Assembly: GCA_035495815.1 (NCBI GenBank)
Contig: DATJFH010000092.1
Coordinates: forward strand, 1-64,000
Direction of reading: 5' to 3'
From: DATJFH01 sp035495815
Lineage (GTDB): Bacteria; Acidobacteriota; Terriglobia; Bryobacterales; Bryobacteraceae
DNA length: 64,000 nucleotides
Shown here: positions 51,720 to 59,286 of the stretch, in pieces
Position numbering within the stretch: position 1 is the first letter of the stretch
Layout of the letters: every line of letters starts with the position of its first letter
Notes under the pieces: generated by a model
The model's database searches: none
What the model saw: the letters and a program-made list of their open reading frames with translations, nothing else
Told to the model about the DNA's origin: nothing
Program-made: the position numbers and the translations under genes

Positions 51720-52888
51720 TGCCCTGCCTCCGAATCCTGAATCAACTCCAGCAACACCCCGCCGGTCGAAGAGGGGTGCACGAACACGTACTCATGTCCT
51801 CCGGCTCCCCTCCGCGGCTCGTTCAAAATGCGCGCGCCTCCGGACCGGAGCCGTTCCACAGCAGCCGCCAGATCCGGCACCCGCAGCGCCACGTGATGCA
51901 GACCCTCGCCGCGCTTCTCGAGAAACCGCCCGATCACCGAATCCGGCCCGTCCGGCTCGAGCAGCTCCAGGCGCGGACCGCCCGCGGGCAGCATGGCCAC
52001 TTTCACTCTCTCCTGCGCCACCACTTCGCGCAGCGCTACCCGCATTCCGAGCTGCCGCTCGTAAAACTGCAGGGCCTCGTCGATGGACTTCACCGCAATG
52101 CCCAGGTGATCGATGCGCAAGGAGCCTGACGCCGCCGGCGGCTTTCTGGCCAGCCCGCGCGCCCGCCCGATGGCGGCCATCAAATCATCGATGCCCGTCC
52201 CCGTGGTTGCCACCGTTCGGACGATGGGCGGAATCCAGCCGTCGGGGCGATGGCCCAGGCTTTGCAAACCGCGAATCTCGTTCTCCACCTGGGCGGCTCC
52301 GGCGTGGTCCGACTTGTTGATCACGAAAATATCGGCGATCTCCATAATCCCGGCTTTGAACGCCTGGACGTCATCGCCCATGCCCGGCACGAGCACCACC
52401 AGCGTGATGGCGGCCAGTTGCGCCACGGCGACTTCCGCCTGGCCCACGCCGACGGTTTCGACGATCACGACGTCACGCCCGGCCGCGCCGAACAGCCGTA
52501 CCAGTCCGGCGGTCGTATCGGCGAGTCCTCCCAGGGACCCGCGCGTGGCCGTGGAGCGGATGAAGATGCCCGGATCGTCGTGATGGGACTGCATGCGGAT
52601 GCGGTCGCCCAGCAGGGCGCCGCCGGTCATCGCGCTCGAGGGATCCACCGCAATGATCGCCACCGTCTTATTTTGGGAACGGAATGCGGCTGCCAGCCGG
52701 TCGACCAGCGTGCTCTTGCCCGCGCCGGGGGGGCCGGTAACTCCCAGAACCAGCGGCTGCGCTCCCCCGCGCGCTTCGAGCTCGGACAGCAGCGCGGCCG
52801 CCGCCGGGTCGTGATTCTCGATCGCCGTGGCTGCGCGGGCCAGTGCCCGCGTGTCCCCGCCAGCGATCTTTTCCGCCCAGTTCGGCAT
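51716..52888 (-). CDS. MeaB-type GTPase fused to methylmalonyl-CoA epimerase
   Basis: Two methylmalonyl-CoA pathway activities in one chain. Residues about 1-250 are the MeaB/ArgK G-protein chaperone of methylmalonyl-CoA mutase: P-loop GPPGAGKST at 52-60, VDPSSAMTGGALLGDR, ETVGVGQ (144-150) and NKSD at 191-194. Residues about 257-388 are a vicinal-oxygen-chelate epimerase, with likely metal ligands H261, H331 or H332, and E381. Stand-alone MeaB is about 320-330 residues with a C-terminal dimerisation arm, and here that arm seems replaced by the epimerase. The mutase gene is not in the window. Confidence 0.9.
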   Translation of the reverse strand: MPNWAEKIAGGDTRALARAATAIENHDPAAAALLSELEARGGAQPLVLGVTGPPGAGKSTLVDRLAAAFRSQNKTVAIIAVDPSSAMTGGALLGDRIRMQSHHDDPGIFIRSTATRGSLGGLADTTAGLVRLFGAAGRDVVIVETVGVGQAEVAVAQLAAITLVVLVPGMGDDVQAFKAGIMEIADIFVINKSDHAGAAQVENEIRGLQSLGHRPDGWIPPIVRTVATTGTGIDDLMAAIGRARGLARKPPAASGSLRIDHLGIAVKSIDEALQFYERQLGMRVALREVVAQERVKVAMLPAGGPRLELLEPDGPDSVIGRFLEKRGEGLHHVALRVPDLAAAVERLRSGGARILNEPRRGAGGHEYVFVHPSSTGGVLLELIQDSEAGH

Positions 52889-52973
52889 CCGGAATTTGTT
52901 TCAGCCGCGGCCCGGCAGGCGGAAACGCCCGCCGCGCCTGTCTCCCCGCATCACAGATCGGCGCACGGCAATT

Positions 52974-54116
52974 TCAATCCTTCAACAACTGCCGCGCGAT
53001 CACCAGCCGCTGAATCTCGCTGGTGCCCTCCCCGATCGTGCACAGCTTCACGTCGCGGTAGAACTTCTCCACGGGATAATCCTTGATGAAACCATACCCC
53101 CCGTGAATCTGCACGGCTTCGTTGCAAATCCGCACGGCCGCTTCGGACGCGAACAGCTTGGCCATGGCGGATTCCTTCGTCACCCGCTCGCCGCGGTCAA
53201 GCCGGGTAGCCGCACGGTAGTTGAGCAGGCGCGCCGCGTCCAGCTCGGTCGCCATATCCACCAGCTTGTTCTGAATCGCCTGGAACTCGGAGATCGGACG
53301 CCCGAACTGCTTCCGCACCTTGGAGTACCTCAGCGCCGCGTCGTAGGCGCCCTGCGCCATCCCGATGGCCAGCGCCGCGATCGAAATGCGGCCGCCGTCC
53401 AGAATCCGGAGGCTGTCGACAAACCCTTCGCCGCGCTTCCCGAGCAGCTGCGAAGCCCCCAGCCGGCAATGATCGAAGATCACTTCACCGGTGGCGCTGG
53501 CGCGCAGACCCAGCTTGTTCTCCTTCTTGCCGGCAGAAAATCCCGGTGTCTCCTTCTCGATGATGAATGCCGAGATGCCATGCTGCGCGGCGCTGCGGTC
53601 GGTCACCGCCATGCCTACGCAAATGTCCGCATAGTGTGCATTGGTGGTGAACGTCTTGGCGCCGTTCAGGACCCAGTGATCGTCTTCGAGCGTGGCCGTG
53701 GTGCGCGTCCCCGCCGCGTCGGAGCCCGCTTCCGTCTCGGTCAGCGACCAGCAGCCGATCCACTCCCCCGACGCCAGCTTCGGCAGATAACGCCGGCGCT
53801 GCTCATCGCTGCCCATCTTGAAGATGTGGTTCGAGCAAAGCGAGGTGTGGGCCGCCACGATGATCCCCACCGACCCGTCCACCCGCGAAAGCTCTTCGAT
53901 GATGATCGAGTATTCGACGTACCCGAGCCCCGCGCCGCCCAGCTCCTCGGGAAAAATCGACCCCATGTAGCCGAGCGAGCCCAGCGTCCGCACCGTTTCC
54001 AGGGGAAAAATCTGGCCTTCGTCCCACTCCATCACGTGCGGGCGAATCTCCGCCTCGGCGAATTCGCGCACTGCTCCCCGGAGCTGCTTCTGTTCCGCTG
54101 TGTATTCGAAATCCAC
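52974..54116 (-). CDS. Acyl-CoA dehydrogenase
   Basis: FAD enzyme that oxidises acyl-CoA to enoyl-CoA, probably short or branched chain. Of 380 residues, the N-terminal helical domain, the central beta domain (WSLTETEAGSDAAGTRTTA) and the C-terminal helices are complete. The catalytic Glu is in IGEGTSEIQR near the C-terminus, and QIHGGYGFIKDYPVEKFYRD is the usual preceding block. It lies 15 bp after the oxidoreductase gene and 85 bp before meaB-mce, which suits propionate or branched-chain amino-acid breakdown. Confidence 0.93.
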   Translation of the reverse strand: MDFEYTAEQKQLRGAVREFAEAEIRPHVMEWDEGQIFPLETVRTLGSLGYMGSIFPEELGGAGLGYVEYSIIIEELSRVDGSVGIIVAAHTSLCSNHIFKMGSDEQRRRYLPKLASGEWIGCWSLTETEAGSDAAGTRTTATLEDDHWVLNGAKTFTTNAHYADICVGMAVTDRSAAQHGISAFIIEKETPGFSAGKKENKLGLRASATGEVIFDHCRLGASQLLGKRGEGFVDSLRILDGGRISIAALAIGMAQGAYDAALRYSKVRKQFGRPISEFQAIQNKLVDMATELDAARLLNYRAATRLDRGERVTKESAMAKLFASEAAVRICNEAVQIHGGYGFIKDYPVEKFYRDVKLCTIGEGTSEIQRLVIARQLLKD

Positions 54117-54131
54117 TGGCGATCAGGCCGT

Positions 54132-55331
54132 TCAGACGATCTCTTCAGCCCCGGCGTCCCAACGCATGGCCCGGCCCTGGCGATAGCTTTCTACCGCCAT
54201 GCGGCAGGCGATCGAAACCCGGAAGCCCAGGTCGAACGGGCAGTTCGTCTCTTTTCCGGACCGTATGCAGTCGAGGAAATTCCGCATGTGCGCCTGCGGT
54301 TGCGTCTTGGTCGCGCCCACCATCTCGGTCCCGTCCGGCCGGTTCACCTTTTGCGGCGTGTAACGGATCTGCTGCCCCCTGGAGATCGTTCCGTCCGTGC
54401 CCAGCACGTCTTCGGTGGCGCCAAGCTGGCTGTTGCCGAAACCCGAGTCCCAGGTGAAGAGAATCTCTTCCGGCTGCTCCATGGCTACGTTCATCGTGTC
54501 CGGAACTTCACGCCCGTCTTTCCACAGGTAAACGCCGCCCACCATGTTCACGCTGCCGGGGATCTGCAGCTTCATCACCTTGTACCAGAAGGCCACCTGG
54601 TGGCACATGTTCTCGTAGACATTGCCGCCCGAATAGTCGAAGAAGAACCGCCAGTTCACATAGCGGTTGGGGTCGAACTCGTGCTGGGGCGCTTCGCCCA
54701 GGAACGACTTCCACAGGATGTTCTCGCCCGTCATGTCCGGATACACCGGCCGCGACCACTGCGGCTTGCCGTGCGGCGTATTGCGGTACATGTGAGAGTG
54801 GATGGCGGTGACCTTTCCCAGGTTTCCGCTGGCCAGAAAGCTGGCGGCGTCGGCCACCTGCCCCGACGAGCAGGCCTGGTGTCCGATCTGCACGGTGCGC
54901 CGGCCGGCCTTCTTGAAAGCCGCCCGCATCCGCTTGGCATGCTCGACACTGAACGCCATGGTCTTTTCCTGGTAGACGTGCTTGCCGGCGTCGAGGGCGG
55001 CCGTGAAGTGCTCGCAATGCAAATGCTGGGGGGTGGCGATCAGGACGGCGTCGATGGTCTTGTCGTCGAGCAGATGCCGGTGATCAAGGTACGTCTTGGC
55101 GTTTGGCGCAACCTTTTTCGCGTCTTCCAGCCGCTTGGTATAGATATCGGCGAAGGCGGCGAACTCGGTATTCGGACAGGCGATGGCTTCGCGTACGATA
55201 TGCATGCCACGGTCGCCGGCCCCGATGATTCCGAGCCGGATCCGGTCGTTCGCGCCCAGAACATTGGACACGGCCAACGTTCCAGCCAATCCGGAAGCGA
55301 CTTTGCCGATAAAATTGCGACGTGACTGCAT
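54132..55331 (-). CDS. Exported Gfo/Idh/MocA-family oxidoreductase (Tat signal)
   Basis: NAD(P)-dependent sugar or inositol oxidoreductase-like protein. Of 399 residues, the N-terminus SRRNFIGKVASGLAGTLA is a Tat signal. The dinucleotide fold has G37-x-G39-x-x-G42, and an Glu-Lys pair (YQEKT) supplies the usual catalytic Lys. The upstream region 55332-55473 contains a short inverted repeat, GCTACT/AGTAGC (55361-55377). Periplasmic members of this family often do not bind free cofactor in a classical way, and the substrate is unknown. Confidence 0.87.
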   Translation of the reverse strand: MQSRRNFIGKVASGLAGTLAVSNVLGANDRIRLGIIGAGDRGMHIVREAIACPNTEFAAFADIYTKRLEDAKKVAPNAKTYLDHRHLLDDKTIDAVLIATPQHLHCEHFTAALDAGKHVYQEKTMAFSVEHAKRMRAAFKKAGRRTVQIGHQACSSGQVADAASFLASGNLGKVTAIHSHMYRNTPHGKPQWSRPVYPDMTGENILWKSFLGEAPQHEFDPNRYVNWRFFFDYSGGNVYENMCHQVAFWYKVMKLQIPGSVNMVGGVYLWKDGREVPDTMNVAMEQPEEILFTWDSGFGNSQLGATEDVLGTDGTISRGQQIRYTPQKVNRPDGTEMVGATKTQPQAHMRNFLDCIRSGKETNCPFDLGFRVSIACRMAVESYRQGRAMRWDAGAEEIV

Positions 55332-55473
55332 GAATCCTACTCCTCTTATTGGGGCGTGAAGCTACTTGTATAGTAGCATCCCTCGAAATCCGGCCCGCGG
55401 CCGTTCTGGCGGTCATCCTGCTGAAATCGCAGGTCCGACGCAGCGGCGCCAACGATAAGCGTCTTCGCGACGC

Positions 55474-58400
55474 CTACCAGATAAACCGCAATCCCAGCTG
55501 CAGCCGGCGGGCGTTGGTCCCGTCCGGAAAGCCCTGGGACGCGTTGCCGACGCCGAACCCGGACGCCGGATTCAGCACCGCGCCCGAAGCGACGTAGGCC
55601 CGGTTCGAAACCGCTGTGTAATAGCGGTGGTTCAACAGATTGAACGCGTCAAAGGTGAACATCGCCTTGTACCGCTCCTTGACCATAACGGCCTTGGTGA
55701 GCCGGACGTCGAACCGCCAGATCTTGCCGACGTTCACGCTGCCGATCGGCAGGAACGCCGCCCGGCCGCCCAGTCCGCCGCTGGTGTATCCGTTCAGAGT
55801 GCTGGTGAACGCCGCGGTGAACGGCGCGGCCACCGGCGCCGACGAGATCTGAACCGTGGGCGTCACCGCGGGCGACGAAGAGAAGGTGCCGAGCACGGCC
55901 AGCTGCCAGTCGTTCGCCAGATACCGCGCCGCCGTATTTCCGCTGCGAAGGATGGTCGGAGCCCAGATGGCGCTCATGCCCACGCGATGCCGGACGTCCA
56001 GCGCCGAGCTTCCTTTTTCCTGCCGGTAGTCGCCGGGCGCATAGCTTTGCGGTCCGCCGCTGGCGAAGATATTGGGCGTGCCCGCGCCGCCCTGGCCCGT
56101 ATCGATGGTGTGAGACCAGGTGTAGGACACCGAGCTCGAGAAGGATCGCGACATCCGCTTGTTCAACTGCAGCACCATGCCGTTGTACCAGCTGTTCAAT
56201 CCGGCGTCGATGATGTTCACTCGCGCGTACCGTGGGTCCACGCGGTTCTGCCGGACATAGACCGGAGTGGAATACGTGCCGACCTGGTTGCCCGCGTTAT
56301 CGTTGATGCGGTAGTTGACCACCGGACCGGGGGCGCCGATATTGATGTCCTGCACCGAGGTCAGATGCAGGCCCCGGCTCCAGATGTAGGATGCGGTGAC
56401 CGAGATATCTTTCGCCAGCTCCCGTTCGACGGCGATGTCACCCTGCTCGGTATAGGGAGAGCGGAAATCCTGCGAGGCGATGTTCAGGTTCACCGACCCC
56501 GCCGGCGGATTGAACCCGGCCGTGTTCGGCAGGACGTTCGGGAACACCGGCCCCGCCGCCTTGTCGCTGGCCGTGCCCGAATTGAGCGTAATCGATTTCT
56601 GGTACAACCCGTTGCCGAGGATCAAAGTGTTGATCAACCCGCCCGGATAACGTCCGTGGAAGATGCCATAGCCCGCCCGAATGACCGTCTTGCCGTGCTC
56701 GTCGAGGGAGTAAGCCAGTCCGAGACGCGGAGCGAACTGCTTGCCGTAGCTAGGAATTCTTCCGGTCGCCGGATAATCCGGATTGGTGATGGTCGGTTGC
56801 GGCAGGTCGGAGTAGTCGTACCGGAAGCCGAGATTCAACGTCAACCGGGGCGTGACCTTGTACTGATCCTGAACGTAGAAGCTGTAGTCTTTGATATAGA
56901 GATCCACGATCGGATTGCCGAGCGCCTGGGTGAACGTCAGCCAGTCCTTCGAGCCGGTGGTGTTTCCGGTGAGGTTCATGGCGAGCGCGGTGAAGCTCGG
57001 GAAAGTATAGGTCCCGGTGCGGTTGAACAGAAGATTGGTGTAATCCTGCGTACGGACGAACTCGAAGCCGAGCTTGAGCGTGTGCTTGCCCTTTGTCCAG
57101 GTGAGGCTGTCGGCAAGCTGGTAACGGTTCTCGAGCGGATTCAGACGCGGGTAATCCGTCGCCGTGCCGAGATTCGACTGTCCGGTGATACTGATTCCGA
57201 GGAAGCCGATGCCCGGGATTCCCAGCGCGTCGTTGGGGTAGTCGAACTGCTTGTCGTTGTACCAGCCAAAGCGGAACTCGTTGACCATGCTGTTGGTTGG
57301 AATGGCCGTCCAGGCAGCGCGGCCGTACTTGGCGCGAACCGAGGAGTTGGCGTTGTTGCCGACGCCGTTTCCGTTGTTCAGCACGGCCTGCGTCTGCAAT
57401 CCGTTGGGGGACACCCAGCGCAGCAGGTTGAGGCTGGCGCTGAACGAATGACGCTCCGTCGGCCGGAAATCGATCTTGCTGAAGCCCAGGTCCTGGGTGG
57501 CGGTGCGGGGAACCGTCTGGAACTGGCGATCGAGAAAACTCCGCGCGGCCGCGCACTGGGCGGCGGTGGCCGCCGCGGGTCCGACCGTGCATGTGCCGAT
57601 GAACGCGCCGCTGGCATTGAAAAGCGGATTCCCGGACGCGGTGATCGACGCGATGAGCGGAAAATCGCGCCGCATCCCTTCATAATTGAAAAAATAAAAC
57701 AGCTTGTCCTTGATGACCTTACCGCCGGCGCTGGCGCCGAACTGGTTGCGCTTCTCCTGCGGATTGATGGCAGCGAACGTGTCTTTGGCGTTGAATTCCT
57801 GATTTCGGAAGAACCAGTAGCCAGTGCCGTGGAATTCATTGCCTCCGCTGCGGGTGACCGTATTCACCACTCCACCGGTGGCGTGTCCGAACTCGGCCGA
57901 ATAGTTGTTCGACACCACCTGAAACTCCTGCACCGCATCCTGGGAGATCTGGGAGCCGATACGGGTACGGCCCGCGTTCTCGTTGTAATACTGATTGGTG
58001 GTGTCATTCCCGTCCGTCAGAAAGGAATTGCCGCCCGCGATACCGCGGAAAGAGACCAGGCCGAAGGTTCCATCGGGCACCACCGCGGGAGCCAGCAGAA
58101 CGAACGAATCCACCCGCCGTCCGTTGATCGGCAGTTCCAGGATCTGCTGCGAGCCGATGACCTGCGAAACGTCCGTCTTGGTGTTGTCGACAATGGGAGC
58201 CGCCGCCTGCACGTCCACCTGGACACTGGCTCCGGCGACGGCGAGCGCGATCTCCAGGCCGATATTCTGCCCCACCAGCACCTGGATATCTTTCAACTCG
58301 TACTGCGAGAAACCCTGCTTGTCGGCAGTGACCCTGTAACCCGGAGCGGGGACCAGCGAGGGCGCGGTAAACACACCGGCATCGGTCGTGGTGAGTGTTC

Positions 58401-58566
58401 GCCGGATGCCTTTCGATTCGTTAGCCACCACCACCTGGGCTCCCGGAACCGCGGCGCCCGATGCGTCGCGGACGATTCCCGAGATTGCGCCGAGACCAGC
58501 CACGGACTGCGCGAACGCGCTGGCGGGCCACAGAATGGCAATGGTTACACAAACCGGTGTACGCAT
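55474..58566 (-). CDS. TonB-dependent receptor with carboxypeptidase-regulatory-like domain (second)
   Basis: Outer-membrane receptor of the same class as the one at 14214 but clearly diverged. The start ATG at 58566 has GAGGAG upstream and opens the signal peptide (MRTPVCVTIAILWPASAFAQ). Of 1030 residues, about 28-110 form the regulatory-like beta domain (ISGIVRDASGAAVPGAQVVV). A plug follows, with ELPINGRRVDSFVLLAPAVV and GGVVNTVTRSGGNEFHGTGY. The barrel ends in LQLGLRFIW. A strong inverted repeat overlaps the ribosome site. Ligand unknown. Confidence 0.92.
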   Translation of the reverse strand: MRTPVCVTIAILWPASAFAQSVAGLGAISGIVRDASGAAVPGAQVVVANESKGIRRTLTTTDAGVFTAPSLVPAPGYRVTADKQGFSQYELKDIQVLVGQNIGLEIALAVAGASVQVDVQAAAPIVDNTKTDVSQVIGSQQILELPINGRRVDSFVLLAPAVVPDGTFGLVSFRGIAGGNSFLTDGNDTTNQYYNENAGRTRIGSQISQDAVQEFQVVSNNYSAEFGHATGGVVNTVTRSGGNEFHGTGYWFFRNQEFNAKDTFAAINPQEKRNQFGASAGGKVIKDKLFYFFNYEGMRRDFPLIASITASGNPLFNASGAFIGTCTVGPAAATAAQCAAARSFLDRQFQTVPRTATQDLGFSKIDFRPTERHSFSASLNLLRWVSPNGLQTQAVLNNGNGVGNNANSSVRAKYGRAAWTAIPTNSMVNEFRFGWYNDKQFDYPNDALGIPGIGFLGISITGQSNLGTATDYPRLNPLENRYQLADSLTWTKGKHTLKLGFEFVRTQDYTNLLFNRTGTYTFPSFTALAMNLTGNTTGSKDWLTFTQALGNPIVDLYIKDYSFYVQDQYKVTPRLTLNLGFRYDYSDLPQPTITNPDYPATGRIPSYGKQFAPRLGLAYSLDEHGKTVIRAGYGIFHGRYPGGLINTLILGNGLYQKSITLNSGTASDKAAGPVFPNVLPNTAGFNPPAGSVNLNIASQDFRSPYTEQGDIAVERELAKDISVTASYIWSRGLHLTSVQDINIGAPGPVVNYRINDNAGNQVGTYSTPVYVRQNRVDPRYARVNIIDAGLNSWYNGMVLQLNKRMSRSFSSSVSYTWSHTIDTGQGGAGTPNIFASGGPQSYAPGDYRQEKGSSALDVRHRVGMSAIWAPTILRSGNTAARYLANDWQLAVLGTFSSSPAVTPTVQISSAPVAAPFTAAFTSTLNGYTSGGLGGRAAFLPIGSVNVGKIWRFDVRLTKAVMVKERYKAMFTFDAFNLLNHRYYTAVSNRAYVASGAVLNPASGFGVGNASQGFPDGTNARRLQLGLRFIW

Positions 58567-58571
58567 AAACA

Positions 58572-58622
58572 CTCCTCGTCGAAACTTTCCTCTGGTCACA
58601 ACAGGATACCATTTCGTCGAGG
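58572..58622 (-). promoter_or_regulatory. Inverted repeat overlapping the ribosome site of the TonB receptor
   Basis: On the plus strand the arms CCTCGTCGAAA (58574-58584) and TTTCGTCGAGG (58612-58622) pair at 10 of 11 positions. In the mRNA the downstream arm reaches into the GAGGAG ribosome site (58577-58572), so folding could hide it. Control by folding is inference. The rest of 58567-58766 holds no gene. Confidence 0.4.
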
Positions 58623-58766
58623 AGACTCGGATGTCGGCCGTGTTAAAAAACGCGGTTGTGAGGAGTAATTAGGCGCGTAAACCGGCCAAACCGGAGCGCA
58701 CTCCAGGCCTGAGGGCGCAGGCCGCCGCTCGCAAGAAGTCCGGGGGCGACGGGAGTTGAACGGCCT

Positions 58767-59054
58767 TTACTCTTTCCTGGTTTTGGAGTCCGCCTGACCC
58801 GTCTTCCTCACAGCTTTGCCGGAAGCGGCGGCGTTAGAAGCGGCGGCCTTGCGTTGTGGTGACGACGGCGTATTTCGAGCCGCCTCCGCGGCGTCCTTTT
58901 TGGCCTGCGCTTCGGCAGCGGCGATTTTATACTTTTCAAACTGGATCGCCTGCGCCAGCGTTTCATGTTTCGGAGTCGAGGAAAACTCCTCGGCCAGCGC
59001 CAGAGGCGCGACGGTCAATACACCCATGCAAAGTGCAACGTAAACTGACTTCAT
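58767..59054 (-). CDS. Small secreted Ala/Lys-rich protein
   Basis: Unknown function. Of 95 residues, 1-21 form a signal peptide (MKSVYVALCMGVLTVAPLALA). The mature part is a charged helix (AIQFEKYKIAAAEAQAKKDA) followed by a basic, Ala/Ser-rich disordered tail. AGGAGG precedes the ATG at 59054. It could bind nucleic acid or polyanions in the periplasm, but nothing proves this. The 59055-59286 region beyond it holds no other gene. Confidence 0.65.
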   Translation of the reverse strand: MKSVYVALCMGVLTVAPLALAEEFSSTPKHETLAQAIQFEKYKIAAAEAQAKKDAAEAARNTPSSPQRKAAASNAAASGKAVRKTGQADSKTRKE

Positions 59055-59286
59055 GGATTCCCCTCCTGTAAATACCTGTTCAAGTTGTGCAGATCAATGG
59101 CCAATATTGCAGACAGTACAGTTAGCCGCCTGGGGAGCTGAACAAGTGGATTATTTTTCGCGTGTGAGCGAGCAGAAAATATCACCCCTTGCGCATGCGC
59201 CGCCGGCGAACGGCGCCTGATTCGCTCTCGCATCCGGCCCCGAATTCACGAGCAAGCGATACGACGTGTCAAAATGGCAAGTTCAT

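Noticed and set aside
52827..55325. 832-codon plus-strand frame
   Set aside because: Antisense shadow of the acyl-CoA dehydrogenase and oxidoreductase genes, His/Arg-rich, without domain patterns.
55627..58668. 1013-codon plus-strand frame opposite the second TonB receptor
   Set aside because: Mirror frame of a long GC-rich gene; no recognisable domain, and the minus-strand protein is a clear receptor.
58700..58766. tRNA-like stretch near GGGAGTTGAAC
   Set aside because: No acceptor stem or anticodon arm can be drawn around it.
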